Assembly: GCA_044373665.1 (NCBI GenBank)
Contig: JBIPNH010000022.1
Span: 1-25,957 of the forward strand
DNA: 25,957 nucleotides
Direction of reading: 5' to 3'
From: JABMMZ01 sp044373665
GTDB taxonomy: Bacteria > Bacteroidota > Bacteroidia > NS11-12g > UBA955
In this document: positions 16,185 to 25,331 of the stretch, piece by piece
How positions within the stretch are numbered: position 1 is the stretch's first letter
Layout: each line of letters opens with the position of its first letter
Notes under the pieces: model-generated
The model's database searches: none
The model's input: the letters and a program-made list of their open reading frames with translations, nothing else
Told to the model about the DNA's origin: nothing
Made by a program: the position numbers and the translations under genes

Positions 16185-16745
16185 TTAATCTAGGGTGATT
16201 GTTTTCTTAATTTTTTCAACCGCAAAATGATAACTAGCCTTTAATGCGCTTTCACTTGTTCCAGTTATTTCACTTATTTCTTTGTAACTCAATTCATCAA
16301 AGTAGCGGTAATTGAATACTAATCTTTGTTTTTCGGGTAATGTTAAAGTTGCACTCATCAGTTTTTTGAAGATTTCATCTGCCGAAATGGTCTCTCCTTG
16401 GGTTATCATCGACAAATAATGACCATCTTTGTCCAAATAATCATCAATATTGTAATGTTTCTGATTCCTTTTTAATAAACTGATTGACTCGTTGTAGGTT
16501 ATTCTGTATATAAAGCTGCTTAACTGACTCTGAAATTTAAAACTTTCCGCATGTTTCCACAACTTTATAAAGACCAATTGACAAACTTCATCGGCATCTT
16601 GATGGACAAGAACAATTCTTCGGGCTTGTTGGTAAATTTTAACCTTAAATCGGTTGATGATTTCATTGAATAGATGGTTTGCTTTGCCGCTATCCACAAA
16701 TTCTTTGAATAAATCATTGTCCGAAATTGTTTCTTTGTTTCTCAA
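16185..16745 (-). CDS. ECF-type RNA polymerase sigma factor
   Basis: A 186-residue sigma-70 family factor of the extracytoplasmic-function class. Region 2 lies at about residues 25-95 (ARRIVLVHQDADEVCQLVFIKLWKHAESFKF, with the -10 recognition helix and SFIYRITYNESISLLKR), and region 4 at about 125-180 (LPEKQRLVFNYRYFDELSYKEISEITGTSESALKASYHFAVEKIKK), a full helix-turn-helix for -35 recognition. Regions 1 and 3 are absent, as expected. The start is unusual: the frame opens right after a stop, the first candidate is TTG at 16745, and no in-frame ATG lies in the N-terminal part, so TTG is chosen. It heads the cluster with the putative anti-sigma and Spy-like genes and is divergent from the thioredoxin-like gene. 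Confidence 0.9.
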   Translation of the reverse strand: MRNKETISDNDLFKEFVDSGKANHLFNEIINRFKVKIYQQARRIVLVHQDADEVCQLVFIKLWKHAESFKFQSQLSSFIYRITYNESISLLKRNQKHYNIDDYLDKDGHYLSMITQGETISADEIFKKLMSATLTLPEKQRLVFNYRYFDELSYKEISEITGTSESALKASYHFAVEKIKKTITLD

Positions 16746-16757
16746 TCTTTACTTTTG
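16726..16757 (+). promoter_or_regulatory. Bacteroidota promoter for the thioredoxin-like/copper protein pair
   Basis: TACTTTTG at 16750-16757 matches TAnnTTTG and a TTG at 16727-16729 sits 20 bases upstream, so spacing fits the consensus. The -33 lies inside the start of the divergent sigma gene. The start codon at 16782 leaves a leader of about 18-20 bases. Confidence 0.6.
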
Positions 16758-16781
16758 ACGAAGTTAATGTGAAATAGTTTA

Positions 16782-17312
16782 ATGAGTAAACCTTTTTTTT
16801 GTATTTTATTGTTTTTTTCATTGTTGTCGTGTCACAAGCCTGAAACTAAATTGGCTAATGGTCAGCCTTTTGAATGGTCTGATTCTACCTCTGTTTTCTT
16901 TTTCCTCAATACTGAATGTCCGCTTTGTAACAGATTAATAGGTCGATTTTCTTTTTACCAAAAACAGTTTCCCTCTGTCCAATTCTATTATGTTTTTTAC
17001 GACGATCATAATAGTGAAAGTCGCTTGTCTTTCCTAAGGTCTGACTCAATAATTCCCTCACAACTAATTATCGATTCACAATTAGAGATTTATAAAGCCT
17101 TTAAACCCGATGTAACCCCTCAAGTTGTCGTTTATCAAAACAAAAAAGTTGTTTACAGCGGATTGTTAGATGATCGTTTTACTGAATTAGGAGTCATTCA
17201 AGCAAAAATTTATGTGGATTATTTATCAAATGCCTTAAATTCGCTGATGAAAAATGAACCTATCAAGGATATCCAAACCAAAGCTGTCGGCTGTTTTATT
17301 GAGCCTATGTAG
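16782..17312 (+). CDS. Thioredoxin-like lipoprotein
   Basis: A 176-residue membrane-anchored thioredoxin-fold protein. The signal peptide ends in lipobox LLSC with Cys17. The fold shows FFFLNTECPLCNRL, with the redox pair Cys46-Cys49 in a CPLC motif, the strand FYYVFYDDH, and the cis-proline strand VTPQVVVY. The tail contains AVGCFIEP, a conserved ending I associate with redoxin-like domains found next to cytochrome c/copper monooxygenase modules. It probably faces the periplasm. Its last 59 bases overlap the next gene in another frame, so the two are translationally linked. Likely jobs are reduction or metallation of a partner's thiols or copper site; this is inference. Confidence 0.75.
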   Translation: MSKPFFCILLFFSLLSCHKPETKLANGQPFEWSDSTSVFFFLNTECPLCNRLIGRFSFYQKQFPSVQFYYVFYDDHNSESRLSFLRSDSIIPSQLIIDSQLEIYKAFKPDVTPQVVVYQNKKVVYSGLLDDRFTELGVIQAKIYVDYLSNALNSLMKNEPIKDIQTKAVGCFIEPM

Positions 17313-18609
17313 TGTCTTTTTTTCTTGTAATGATATTACGTTTTCAAAGGATATCGCACCAATAATCCATCAAAACTGCACACCTTGTCATAATTCTAAT
17401 GGAGGCGCTCCTTTCTCCCTTGTTTCTTTTCATGATGTTAAAAAAAGAGCCAAAATGGTGGCATTTGTTACTCAAACAAGATACATGCCTCCTTGGCCTG
17501 CCAATTCAAATTACTCTCACTTTATCAATGAACGTGTCCTGTCTGAAAAAGACATACAACTAATCCAAGATTGGTATAAGTCTGGTGCTAAACCTGGAGA
17601 TACAGCTTCTGTTAAATTACCCAAATTACCTGAATATCAATCTGTTTTGGGAAAACCAGACATGGTTATTTCATTGCCACCTATTTCAATATTACCCAAT
17701 CAAGTTGACCAGTTTTTAACCGTTAAAATCCCTTATCAAATTGACAAAGAAAGAATTGTGAAAGCTGTAGAATTTGTTCCCGGACAAAAAAAGATTGTGC
17801 ATCACTTTAATGGACATTATTTGGGTTTTAATGATTTTACCAATCCGTTTGATGGAAATAGAATTGCTTCTATCGAATCTTCAAATTTTGCAAGTGAATT
17901 CGATCAACTTAAATTATTAAACAACGACCAAACTACTCCCGAAAGAATTCACTCAGCTGTTAACTATTTGCCGGGTTCTTTTGGTGTTAAATATCCGGAT
18001 GGAATAGGAGGGTTTGTGCTCAAAAAGAATGGGGCATTTGTAGGCAACGATATTCATTATGGACCTTCTTCCAAACGACTAACCGATAGCTCTAAACTTT
18101 ATTTGTATTTTACCGATAAACCAATTAAAAGAAATACTTATGAGATTATGCTAGGAACAAATGGCATTTCTCCAATTGTTCCGCCATTGGTAGTTCCTCC
18201 TAATAAAATAAGCAATCATGTAAGCGAAATTACTATTTATAATTCCATTTCTGTCCTTACAATTAATCCTCACATGCACCTTATTGGAAAGTCATTCAAA
18301 GCCTTTGCGGTTAAACCAAATGGTGATACTATTCCATTGATTGAAATCCCTAAATGGCGCTTTCAATGGCAATACTTTTATACGTTCAAAAAGCCTGTGA
18401 AAATACCGAAAGGCAGTAGAATTGTAGTAAATGCTTCTTTTGATAACACTTCAGCCAATCCCAATAATCCCAATAAACCGCCACAAATGATAGCCGAAAG
18501 ACTTGAAAACGGTGGTGCAAGTATGCGCACCACCGATGAAATGCTTCAGTTTATTATCACTTACATGAATTACGAGGATGGGGATGAAAACATCAGTTTA
18601 GAGCCATAG
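17254..18609 (+). CDS. Lipoprotein with cytochrome c motif and copper type II monooxygenase-like domain
   Basis: A 451-residue lipoprotein (ATG at 17254 gives a leader with VFFSC, Cys25). Residues about 30-115 form a cytochrome c-like module with CTPCH at 42-46 (covalent heme) and MPPW at 78-81 (probable axial Met). Residues about 135-451 resemble the peptidylglycine/dopamine-type copper type II monooxygenase fold: an HH pair at 183-184, a His in IHYGP, the HxH of NPHMHLIGKSF and a Met in TTDEMLQ, which fit the two copper sites. FDNTSANPNNPNKP is a typical loop of this family. The substrate is unknown. The coding region overlaps the thioredoxin-like gene by 59 bases and ends 1 base before the convergent clpB stop, so there is no room for a separate terminator. 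Confidence 0.8.
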   Translation: MNLSRISKPKLSAVLLSLCSVFFSCNDITFSKDIAPIIHQNCTPCHNSNGGAPFSLVSFHDVKKRAKMVAFVTQTRYMPPWPANSNYSHFINERVLSEKDIQLIQDWYKSGAKPGDTASVKLPKLPEYQSVLGKPDMVISLPPISILPNQVDQFLTVKIPYQIDKERIVKAVEFVPGQKKIVHHFNGHYLGFNDFTNPFDGNRIASIESSNFASEFDQLKLLNNDQTTPERIHSAVNYLPGSFGVKYPDGIGGFVLKKNGAFVGNDIHYGPSSKRLTDSSKLYLYFTDKPIKRNTYEIMLGTNGISPIVPPLVVPPNKISNHVSEITIYNSISVLTINPHMHLIGKSFKAFAVKPNGDTIPLIEIPKWRFQWQYFYTFKKPVKIPKGSRIVVNASFDNTSANPNNPNKPPQMIAERLENGGASMRTTDEMLQFIITYMNYEDGDENISLEP

Positions 18610-18610
18610 T

Positions 18611-21208
18611 CTAACTTTTATTTCTAAAGATGATTTGATTGTCTTTGGCATCTACAACAATGACATCTTCTTTCTTGATTTCATTCATTAATATTTTCTT
18701 AGACAATTCGTTTAACACTCTTTTTTGAAGCACTCGCTTCATAGGACGCGCCCCAAACTGTGGGTCATATCCCAACTGTGCTAACCAATCGATAGCCTCT
18801 TCAGTAATTTCTATCTCGAAACCACTTTCTTTTAGCTGTTTGGTAATCGAAGTCATTTGAATTTTAACTATTTCATGAATGTGTTCACGGCTCAATGGCT
18901 CAAACATAATGACTTCATCTATTCTGTTCAAAAACTCGGGTCTAATCGTGTTCTTTAAAACTTGATAAACTTCGTTTTTGGTTTTCGCCATTACATCAAG
19001 TTTGTTGTCATCATTAATTAATTCAAAGTTTTCTTGAATAATATGTGAACCGATATTACTAGTCATAATCACAATTGTGTTCCTGAAATTGGCAGTTCGA
19101 CCTTTGTTATCCGTTAATCTACCGTCATCTAATACTTGAAGTAAAATATTAAAGACATCAGGATGTGCTTTTTCAATCTCATCTAACAATACTACAGAGT
19201 AGGGTCTTCTTCTAACTGCCTCGGTTAATTGTCCACCTTCATCATAACCCACATATCCCGGAGGTGCACCAATCAATCGACTTACAGTGTGTTTTTCTTG
19301 GTACTCACTCATGTCTATTCTTACCATGGCATTGTCATCGTTGAATAAGAAGGATGCTAATGCTTTGGCTAATTCTGTTTTACCTACTCCTGTTGTTCCT
19401 AGAAATATAAAGGATCCTATTGGTCTTTTTGGGTCTTGCAATCCTGCTCGACTTCTTCTAACCGCGTCGGAAATGGCAGAAATAGCTTCGTCTTGCCCAA
19501 CAACCCTTTGGTGTAATTCGGCTTCCAAATGAATTAGTTTCTCTCTTTCACTTTGCAACATTCTGTTAACAGGAATACCAGTCCATTTGCTAACAACTTC
19601 TGCAATATCCTCAGCGTCAACCTCTTCTTTTACCATCGGTTTATCGCTTTGTACCTCAGTCAGCTTAGATTGTAATTCAATCACTTGGTTTTCTACTTCC
19701 TTAATTTTACCATATCTCAACTCAGCTACCTTGCCAAAATCTCCATTTCTTTCCGCTTGGTCAGCCTCATATTTAAATTGTTCTATTTGTCCCTTTGCTG
19801 TTTGTATAGCCTCCACGACCTCTTTTTCTCGCTTCCATCGGGCATTTAAAGTCGAACGGTTTTCATTCAAATTAGCTAATTCTATGTTGAGTTTTTCTAA
19901 TTTGTCTTTGTCGTTTTCTTTCTTAATCGCCTCTCTTTCAATCTCTAATTGCATTATTTTTCTGTTCATTTCATCTAATTCCTCAGGCAATGAATCAATT
20001 TCAATTCTGAGTTTAGAGGCAGCTTCATCTAATAAGTCAATAGCTTTGTCGGGTAAAAAACGGTCGCTGATATACCTTGCCGATAATTCAACCGCATTGA
20101 TAATAGCTTCATCTTTTATTCTTACTTTGTGATGGACTTCGTATCGTTCTTTTAATCCACGTAATATCGAAATGGCATCTTGAATATTAGGTTCTTCAAC
20201 CATTACTTTTTGGAAACGTCGTTCTAAAGCTTTGTCATTTTCAATGTACTTTTGATATTCGGCTAGGGTAGTTGCACCTATCGATTTAAGTTCCCCTCTT
20301 GCCAAAGCTGGTTTTAATATATTGGCAGCATCCATTGCGCCTTCGCTTTTTCCTGCACCAACCAAGGTGTGTATTTCATCAATAAATAAGATAATTTCAC
20401 CATTGCTTTTAATGACTTCGTTTACTACAGCTTTTAATCGCTCTTCGAATTCCCCTTTGTATTTCGCCCCTGCAATTAATGCACCCATATCCAAACTGAA
20501 TATGGTTTTAGTCTTTAAGTTTTCAGGTACATCTCCTTGAACTATTCTTCTTGCCAATCCTTCGGCAATAGCAGTTTTACCTACTCCGGGTTCGCCAATT
20601 AACACAGGATTGTTTTTGGTTCTTCGACTCAGAATTTGAAGGACTCTTCGGATTTCTTCATCACGTCCAATCACTGGGTCTAGTTTGCCCTGCGAAGCCA
20701 TTTGGTTTAGATTTAATCCGTATTTTTTTAAAGCATTGTATTGCTCTCCGCCACCTTGTGAGCTAACGTTACTGTCTCCTTTAAGTTCTAAAATGGCTTT
20801 TTTAGCATCACTTAATTTGATGCCTGCATCTTTCATTAGATTGCCAACATTGTCATTATTGTTAATTAACGATAAAATAAGATGCTCAACAGATACATAT
20901 TCATCACCCATTTCTTTCATCATTTTCTCAGCATACATCATGGTGTTAGAGCTTGCATTTGAGAGTGCTTGATTGGGTGCACCACTTACTTTAGGAAATC
21001 CTTTTAAGATTGCATCGTTTGCTGATTTAACTCGGTTTAAATTGGCTCCTACTTTACTAAAAAGATAAGAACAAATTTCATCTTCATTTTCTAAAATGCC
21101 TTTTAAAATGTGAGCATTTTCAATGGTAGGGTGGTTATTTTCAAATGCCAATTGTTGCGCAGCTTGAATACACTCTTGGGCTTTTATGGTGAATTTATTA
21201 ATGTTCAT
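18611..21208 (-). CDS. clpB: ATP-dependent disaggregase ClpB
   Basis: An 865-residue Hsp100 chaperone that pulls proteins out of aggregates together with the DnaK system. In order: N-terminal Clp repeat domain (residues 1-145, MNINKFTIKAQECIQAAQQL), first AAA+ module with Walker A GEPGVGKT at 205-212 and Walker B FIDEIHTLVGAG, the long ClpB-specific coiled-coil middle domain (about 400-525, ending in AEVVSKWTGIPV), second AAA+ module with GTTGVGKT at about 605-612, the pore/Walker region YVGYDEGGQLTEAV and VVLLDEIEKAHPDVFN, and the C-terminal D2-small domain FGARPMKRVLQ. The middle domain separates ClpB from ClpA/ClpC. Length is normal. It is a single gene; 132 bases upstream hold no clear consensus promoter, only TAATTTTTG with a 3-base spacer variant. 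Confidence 0.97.
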   Translation of the reverse strand: MNINKFTIKAQECIQAAQQLAFENNHPTIENAHILKGILENEDEICSYLFSKVGANLNRVKSANDAILKGFPKVSGAPNQALSNASSNTMMYAEKMMKEMGDEYVSVEHLILSLINNNDNVGNLMKDAGIKLSDAKKAILELKGDSNVSSQGGGEQYNALKKYGLNLNQMASQGKLDPVIGRDEEIRRVLQILSRRTKNNPVLIGEPGVGKTAIAEGLARRIVQGDVPENLKTKTIFSLDMGALIAGAKYKGEFEERLKAVVNEVIKSNGEIILFIDEIHTLVGAGKSEGAMDAANILKPALARGELKSIGATTLAEYQKYIENDKALERRFQKVMVEEPNIQDAISILRGLKERYEVHHKVRIKDEAIINAVELSARYISDRFLPDKAIDLLDEAASKLRIEIDSLPEELDEMNRKIMQLEIEREAIKKENDKDKLEKLNIELANLNENRSTLNARWKREKEVVEAIQTAKGQIEQFKYEADQAERNGDFGKVAELRYGKIKEVENQVIELQSKLTEVQSDKPMVKEEVDAEDIAEVVSKWTGIPVNRMLQSEREKLIHLEAELHQRVVGQDEAISAISDAVRRSRAGLQDPKRPIGSFIFLGTTGVGKTELAKALASFLFNDDNAMVRIDMSEYQEKHTVSRLIGAPPGYVGYDEGGQLTEAVRRRPYSVVLLDEIEKAHPDVFNILLQVLDDGRLTDNKGRTANFRNTIVIMTSNIGSHIIQENFELINDDNKLDVMAKTKNEVYQVLKNTIRPEFLNRIDEVIMFEPLSREHIHEIVKIQMTSITKQLKESGFEIEITEEAIDWLAQLGYDPQFGARPMKRVLQKRVLNELSKKILMNEIKKEDVIVVDAKDNQIIFRNKS

Positions 21209-21340
21209 GTGTTTTTTGATTAATAATTCTCAAAAATTAACCCATACAATAATAATCTGAAAAAATGTCTTTTTTTAAGTCAATTTGACCGCAATTTTAT
21301 AAAAAACTTCTTTAAAATGAAGACAATATTTCAGTAAAAA

Positions 21341-22912
21341 CTACATTTTAATCATAGCTTTACTTAGCTGACCAATTGGAGTTACCAATTGATAGTAATA
21401 ATTTCCATTGGCCAATCCCTCTCCATCTAAATGAAAATGATGTAAACCTTCTTCTTTGTATTCGTCAACAAGAGTTAATAGTAATTGTCCTTGGTGATTG
21501 TATAGTTTTAACTCAACATCTCCTCCCGGTGAATAAAAATCAATTGTTGTTTTTGATTTGAATGGGTTAGGATAATTCTGAGACAATTGAAGTTTACTAA
21601 TTTTATGCTTGTCTTTAATGCTTACTTGTTGTTTAAAGATGGCAATCGTATTGAATGATTTTAACAAAATATCTTGCTGAATAACTGAGGCATTGGTTTG
21701 AAACCAATCTTGTAAAACGCTGGCATATACTTGTCTAAAGTCATATTGCATTGGTAAATTATCATTAACCGTTACATTACTAGGTATTTGAGGGTTACTT
21801 CCCAAAACAGTAGGGTTAACTTGAGTTCCAAAAACAATCAAAGGGGCAGCAGCACCATGGTCAGTACCATTGCTGTCATTGCTTTTTATTCGTCTACCAA
21901 ATTCACTGTAGGTCATGCCCGCAACTCGGTCTGCAATGCCTAATAATTCACAATCTTTCTGAAAAGCAGAAATGGAGTCTGAAATTATTTTTAATAAATT
22001 GGCATGAGCGCCCGTTTCTTTACCACCTGTAGTAGAAACTTGATTAGCATGTGTGTCAAATCCACCTAAACTAACTGTATAAACTGGAGTTGTTAATCCT
22101 CCTGCTATTAAATTAGCAACTATTTTGAGTTGATTTGCTAAATTATTATTTGGATAAGTTGCTTTATTAGTGGCACTTAAGGCCGCACTTTTTACGGTGG
22201 TGTTATAACTTTGTGTCTGTTGTAAAATAAGCCTAACATAAGTCAACTCATGTCCCATAGGTGTATTAGGAGCTGGATCTACTGTTCCAGAAACTAATTC
22301 ATAAAAGGATTTTGGGTCAGAAATAGCCATACCCGTGTTAGTGGTTTGTCCCATTAACATGGTAGAAACCGTGTATCCTATTGAAATTGCCAGTGGGTCA
22401 GGACTTTCAGTGTTAGGATAGTTTTCGGGAAAATCGGGGTGTAAGTGCTGGTTGTATCGACCTGCCCAACCCGAAGTGAGGAATTGATTGCTATCACTTG
22501 CTGTGTGCCAAATATCGGTTGACCTAAAATGTGAAAAATTAGGATTTGGATACCCTACAGATTGAACAATATTTAATTTACCTTCATTGAACATCGTTTG
22601 CAGTCCCGCAAGTGAAGGATGTAAACCGGTGCCATTGATGCCATTAAGCTTTAAAACTTTGGATTCGGGAATCAATACATTACTTCTGAGTGAACTTAAA
22701 TTAGAATATTGGTCGGTAGGAATAACGGTATTTAACCCATCATTACCACCATTAAGTTGTATCAAAACAAACACTCTTCCATTCTGTGCTGAGGCTTTCG
22801 CGATAGCTTTAAGCATAGGAGTTGCAGCATGTGATTTAAAACTAAGACCATCAATAATGAAAGGCGTTACACCTGCAAGAGCCGCTTTTTTTAAAAATTC
22901 TTTTCTTTTCAT
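21341..22912 (-). CDS. DUF1501 protein with T9SS type A sorting domain
   Basis: A 523-residue exported protein of the DUF1501 family (sulfatase/alkaline phosphatase-like fold, function unknown). The leader MKRKEFLKKAALAG is Tat-like but lacks the RR pair. Family markers are LIQLNGGNDGLNTVIP, the HFRSTDIWHTASDSN box, GGFDTHANQ and YSEFGRRI followed by DHGAAAPLIVFG. The last 80 residues, from QLSQNYPNPFKSKTTIDF to the terminal strand GQLSKAMIKM, are a type A type-IX-secretion C-terminal sorting domain, predicting passage across the outer membrane and surface attachment or release. It begins 12 bases after the DUF1800 stop, and the two families are commonly paired. No terminator is obvious after it. 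Confidence 0.92.
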   Translation of the reverse strand: MKRKEFLKKAALAGVTPFIIDGLSFKSHAATPMLKAIAKASAQNGRVFVLIQLNGGNDGLNTVIPTDQYSNLSSLRSNVLIPESKVLKLNGINGTGLHPSLAGLQTMFNEGKLNIVQSVGYPNPNFSHFRSTDIWHTASDSNQFLTSGWAGRYNQHLHPDFPENYPNTESPDPLAISIGYTVSTMLMGQTTNTGMAISDPKSFYELVSGTVDPAPNTPMGHELTYVRLILQQTQSYNTTVKSAALSATNKATYPNNNLANQLKIVANLIAGGLTTPVYTVSLGGFDTHANQVSTTGGKETGAHANLLKIISDSISAFQKDCELLGIADRVAGMTYSEFGRRIKSNDSNGTDHGAAAPLIVFGTQVNPTVLGSNPQIPSNVTVNDNLPMQYDFRQVYASVLQDWFQTNASVIQQDILLKSFNTIAIFKQQVSIKDKHKISKLQLSQNYPNPFKSKTTIDFYSPGGDVELKLYNHQGQLLLTLVDEYKEEGLHHFHLDGEGLANGNYYYQLVTPIGQLSKAMIKM

Positions 22913-22924
22913 GTTTCGTTTAAT

Positions 22925-24613
22925 TTAAGCCAATTGATTTTCAGCTAGGTCAAGTAAATATTTTAACATCATAGTTAATCCGTATACAACTATATTTTTC
23001 TTATCATTATCGGTTGGATTTGCAATGTGGTCGTTCCAAGCATTAGTCCAGTAAAAATTTTCTGTTAACCCAAACAATAAGGTGCTTTCCTTTAGTTTCT
23101 TTTTGCTTTCAGTAGAAAGGTCCATGGCATACAATAAATTGATGGTTTCTTGAATTAAGGTATCTGGATTTTCAGGATTAGGGAACTGTTTGGCAAATTC
23201 TATAACATCGGCAGTAATTTTACCACCTCCTCTAATGTCTAAGCCATTCGAAATGGTTGCTACCGTGTATAAAATACGTTTGGGCAGGGTATCTGAGTTG
23301 AGCCAAAGTTGATGGAATTGAGGCGTTTGATAATAGGCGGGCCATCCGGAAACATTGGGTGGATTTCCTATATTCATACCTGTAAGTGCAATCGCTCCCC
23401 ATAAAGTGTAGTAAGAACTGTATTCTTGTTCTATTGTTGAACTTGGAAAGGAGGCCTTAAAATATTTGCAGAAAGAAGACATCACATCTACAGGGTTTTT
23501 AATCATGCAGCCGATGTTTCTATCGTCGTAAAAGTGCTCACTTTTTAATAAAGCAGTGACTACCGGTTTTAACTCCCAATTTTGCTTGAATATGTTAGCC
23601 AACGGAATAATGACATCATTTTCAATGCTCGAATCGATAACGTAATAGACAAAATAACGGTACAATTTTCTAACAATAAACCTTGCAATAATGTCTTCTT
23701 TGGTAAAAATCATATTGATAAGTTCATCTGTTTCATTAGCACCATTAATACCTATTTGTCCGCTAATTACTTTGTTGTTGTAAAAAGAAGAAAAGGTTTT
23801 GGAACCTATATCGTGTTTTTGTGAATTGAAAAAAGAACTTAATGAAGTGTAGTCAATACTCCATCCTGTAAGAACTTTTGCGGCTGCTTTTACATCGTTT
23901 TCGGTATATTGTGTTTCGGCAGATTTACCTAATGTAAATAACTCCATCAGTTCTCTGGCATAGTTTTCATCAGGAGCTGTTTTTGTATTTACATATCCAT
24001 TTAAATAAAACAACATTGAAGTATCTACAGTTATCTTTTTTATGAGATCTTTGAAATTGCCTAAAGCATTTTCTCTTAATAATTTATGGTGATTGTAGGC
24101 AATGATAGGAGAAGGAATCAGTTCTATTTCTGTAGCAAAATGATTGTGTAAGAAAAGGGTCATTTTTTCTCTGATGTGCCTGTCGGGGTTAACAATCAAT
24201 TTCATGTGCCAAGCGTATATCGAATCTCTTCTTTGTCTAATAAAATTAACATTGTCAGGCCCATTTACCCATGTAGACCCTGCAGGAATATTAGGGTCGG
24301 TTTCTCGTGTGTTATTATATCCATTGACAGGAGGAAGTGGTTGTGTTGTTGGAATATCCATGATATAATCCACAGCATCACTCATTGATTTGGTTTTAAA
24401 AAAATCTAAATCAGCTTTTGAATAACCAAATAAAGATCTTCTCAACAAATGTTTGAGTTTTTTTTCATCCCAAGTTCCTGTATAAGGTGCAACAGATGCT
24501 GTGCCCAACTCTAAATGGTCAGGAATTTTTTGATTTTGAAATTGCTCAACCGGTGTGGCTAAAAGCGGTTTTTTTTCGCTTACAATTTGATTTAAAAATG
24601 AACGTCTTTTCAT
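22925..24613 (-). CDS. DUF1800 family protein
   Basis: A 562-residue member of DUF1800, a family of unknown function that nearly always sits beside DUF1501. The N-terminus MKRRSFLNQI is Tat-like. Markers are HLLRRSLFGYSKADLDFF (about residue 50), FLHNHFATEI, the strongest signature DENYARELMELFTLGK (about residue 215), VLTGWSIDY and NPPNVSGWPAYYQTPQF. No C-terminal sorting domain is present, so it may stay in the periplasm or travel with its partner. It is the first gene of the operon and its promoter region has TATATTTG on the minus strand about 45 bases upstream. The function of the pair is not established; secretion or display of the DUF1501 partner is a guess. Confidence 0.92.
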   Translation of the reverse strand: MKRRSFLNQIVSEKKPLLATPVEQFQNQKIPDHLELGTASVAPYTGTWDEKKLKHLLRRSLFGYSKADLDFFKTKSMSDAVDYIMDIPTTQPLPPVNGYNNTRETDPNIPAGSTWVNGPDNVNFIRQRRDSIYAWHMKLIVNPDRHIREKMTLFLHNHFATEIELIPSPIIAYNHHKLLRENALGNFKDLIKKITVDTSMLFYLNGYVNTKTAPDENYARELMELFTLGKSAETQYTENDVKAAAKVLTGWSIDYTSLSSFFNSQKHDIGSKTFSSFYNNKVISGQIGINGANETDELINMIFTKEDIIARFIVRKLYRYFVYYVIDSSIENDVIIPLANIFKQNWELKPVVTALLKSEHFYDDRNIGCMIKNPVDVMSSFCKYFKASFPSSTIEQEYSSYYTLWGAIALTGMNIGNPPNVSGWPAYYQTPQFHQLWLNSDTLPKRILYTVATISNGLDIRGGGKITADVIEFAKQFPNPENPDTLIQETINLLYAMDLSTESKKKLKESTLLFGLTENFYWTNAWNDHIANPTDNDKKNIVVYGLTMMLKYLLDLAENQLA

Positions 24614-24655
24614 ATTTGTTACTCCAAAAATAAATATTTTACGGTATAGTTAAAA

Positions 24656-24663
24656 CAAATATA
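24656..24663 (-). promoter_or_regulatory. -7 element upstream of the DUF1800-DUF1501 operon
   Basis: The minus strand reads TATATTTG, a full match to TAnnTTTG, 42 bases before the DUF1800 start. No TTTG is found at the expected 19-21 bases upstream. Confidence 0.45.
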
Positions 24664-24719
24664 AAGAAATTCAAATTAAATAATAAAGAAAATTGTGAAA
24701 AATTATTTCCACACCATAA

Positions 24720-25238
24720 TTATTCTGTTTGTTTTAAAAGAATTTCCATCAACTTTTCAAAACTGTCATACTGCTTCTGACTGTAATAATTGCAAGTAAT
24801 TCCTAACATGTTTGTGTTGTTATTAAATCGATGCTCAATGATAATATTCCCAAAAAATAAAAAAGTATTATTTTTAATTGTTTCTTCATAAGGAACATTG
24901 GGTTTTAAATAATGTCTGTAAATAGACAGTAATGCTTCTGATTTTGAGGATTCAACTCTTTCATCACTCATGTATTTATAGTAATTGTTTTGAGTTAATA
25001 CAGTGAAAAAATAATCCATCAAGAAACTAAAAGTATCAATTGGCAATGAATTGTCATTCCAACTTAAACTTGTTTGTGATGAAGTTTTGGATACTGTAAA
25101 ACCGTCATTTTCTTCTCCAAGTAGTTCATCTGACATTAATTGATTGAAATTATTTAGTATTTCATCTTTCTGATTTACTAACCAATGTTGATAATGTTTA
25201 TCAAAATTTAAACTTCTTATTAATACTTTTGTTTGCAT
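24720..25238 (-). CDS. Cytosolic protein of unknown function
   Basis: A 172-residue protein without signal peptide or membrane helix. I recognise no family. The sequence is mixed alpha/beta: an N-terminal part MQTKVLIRSLNFDKHYQHWLV, an acidic serine-rich middle (about 45-65), a helix pair around DTFSFLMDYFFTVLTQNNYYKYMS, then NTFLFFGNIIIEHRFNNN and CNYYSQKQYDSFEKLMEILL. It has a full-length open frame with normal codon use and stands alone. It is separated by 93 bases from the divergent metallo-beta-lactamase-fold gene, so they may share a control region, and by 106 bases from the DUF1800 gene downstream on the same strand. Confidence 0.7.
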   Translation of the reverse strand: MQTKVLIRSLNFDKHYQHWLVNQKDEILNNFNQLMSDELLGEENDGFTVSKTSSQTSLSWNDNSLPIDTFSFLMDYFFTVLTQNNYYKYMSDERVESSKSEALLSIYRHYLKPNVPYEETIKNNTFLFFGNIIIEHRFNNNTNMLGITCNYYSQKQYDSFEKLMEILLKQTE

Positions 25239-25331
25239 GTAAGGATAGTTAACAATTCAACGAATGTTTAGGTTTTATATTTTACATTTTTTTCTTTTGA
25301 ATTGATTTCAATCATTTATTAATATATAACA

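Noticed and set aside
19587..20132. Long plus-strand open frame of 181 codons inside clpB
   Set aside because: It is the antisense shadow of the ClpB coiled-coil middle domain; the minus-strand protein is conserved throughout.
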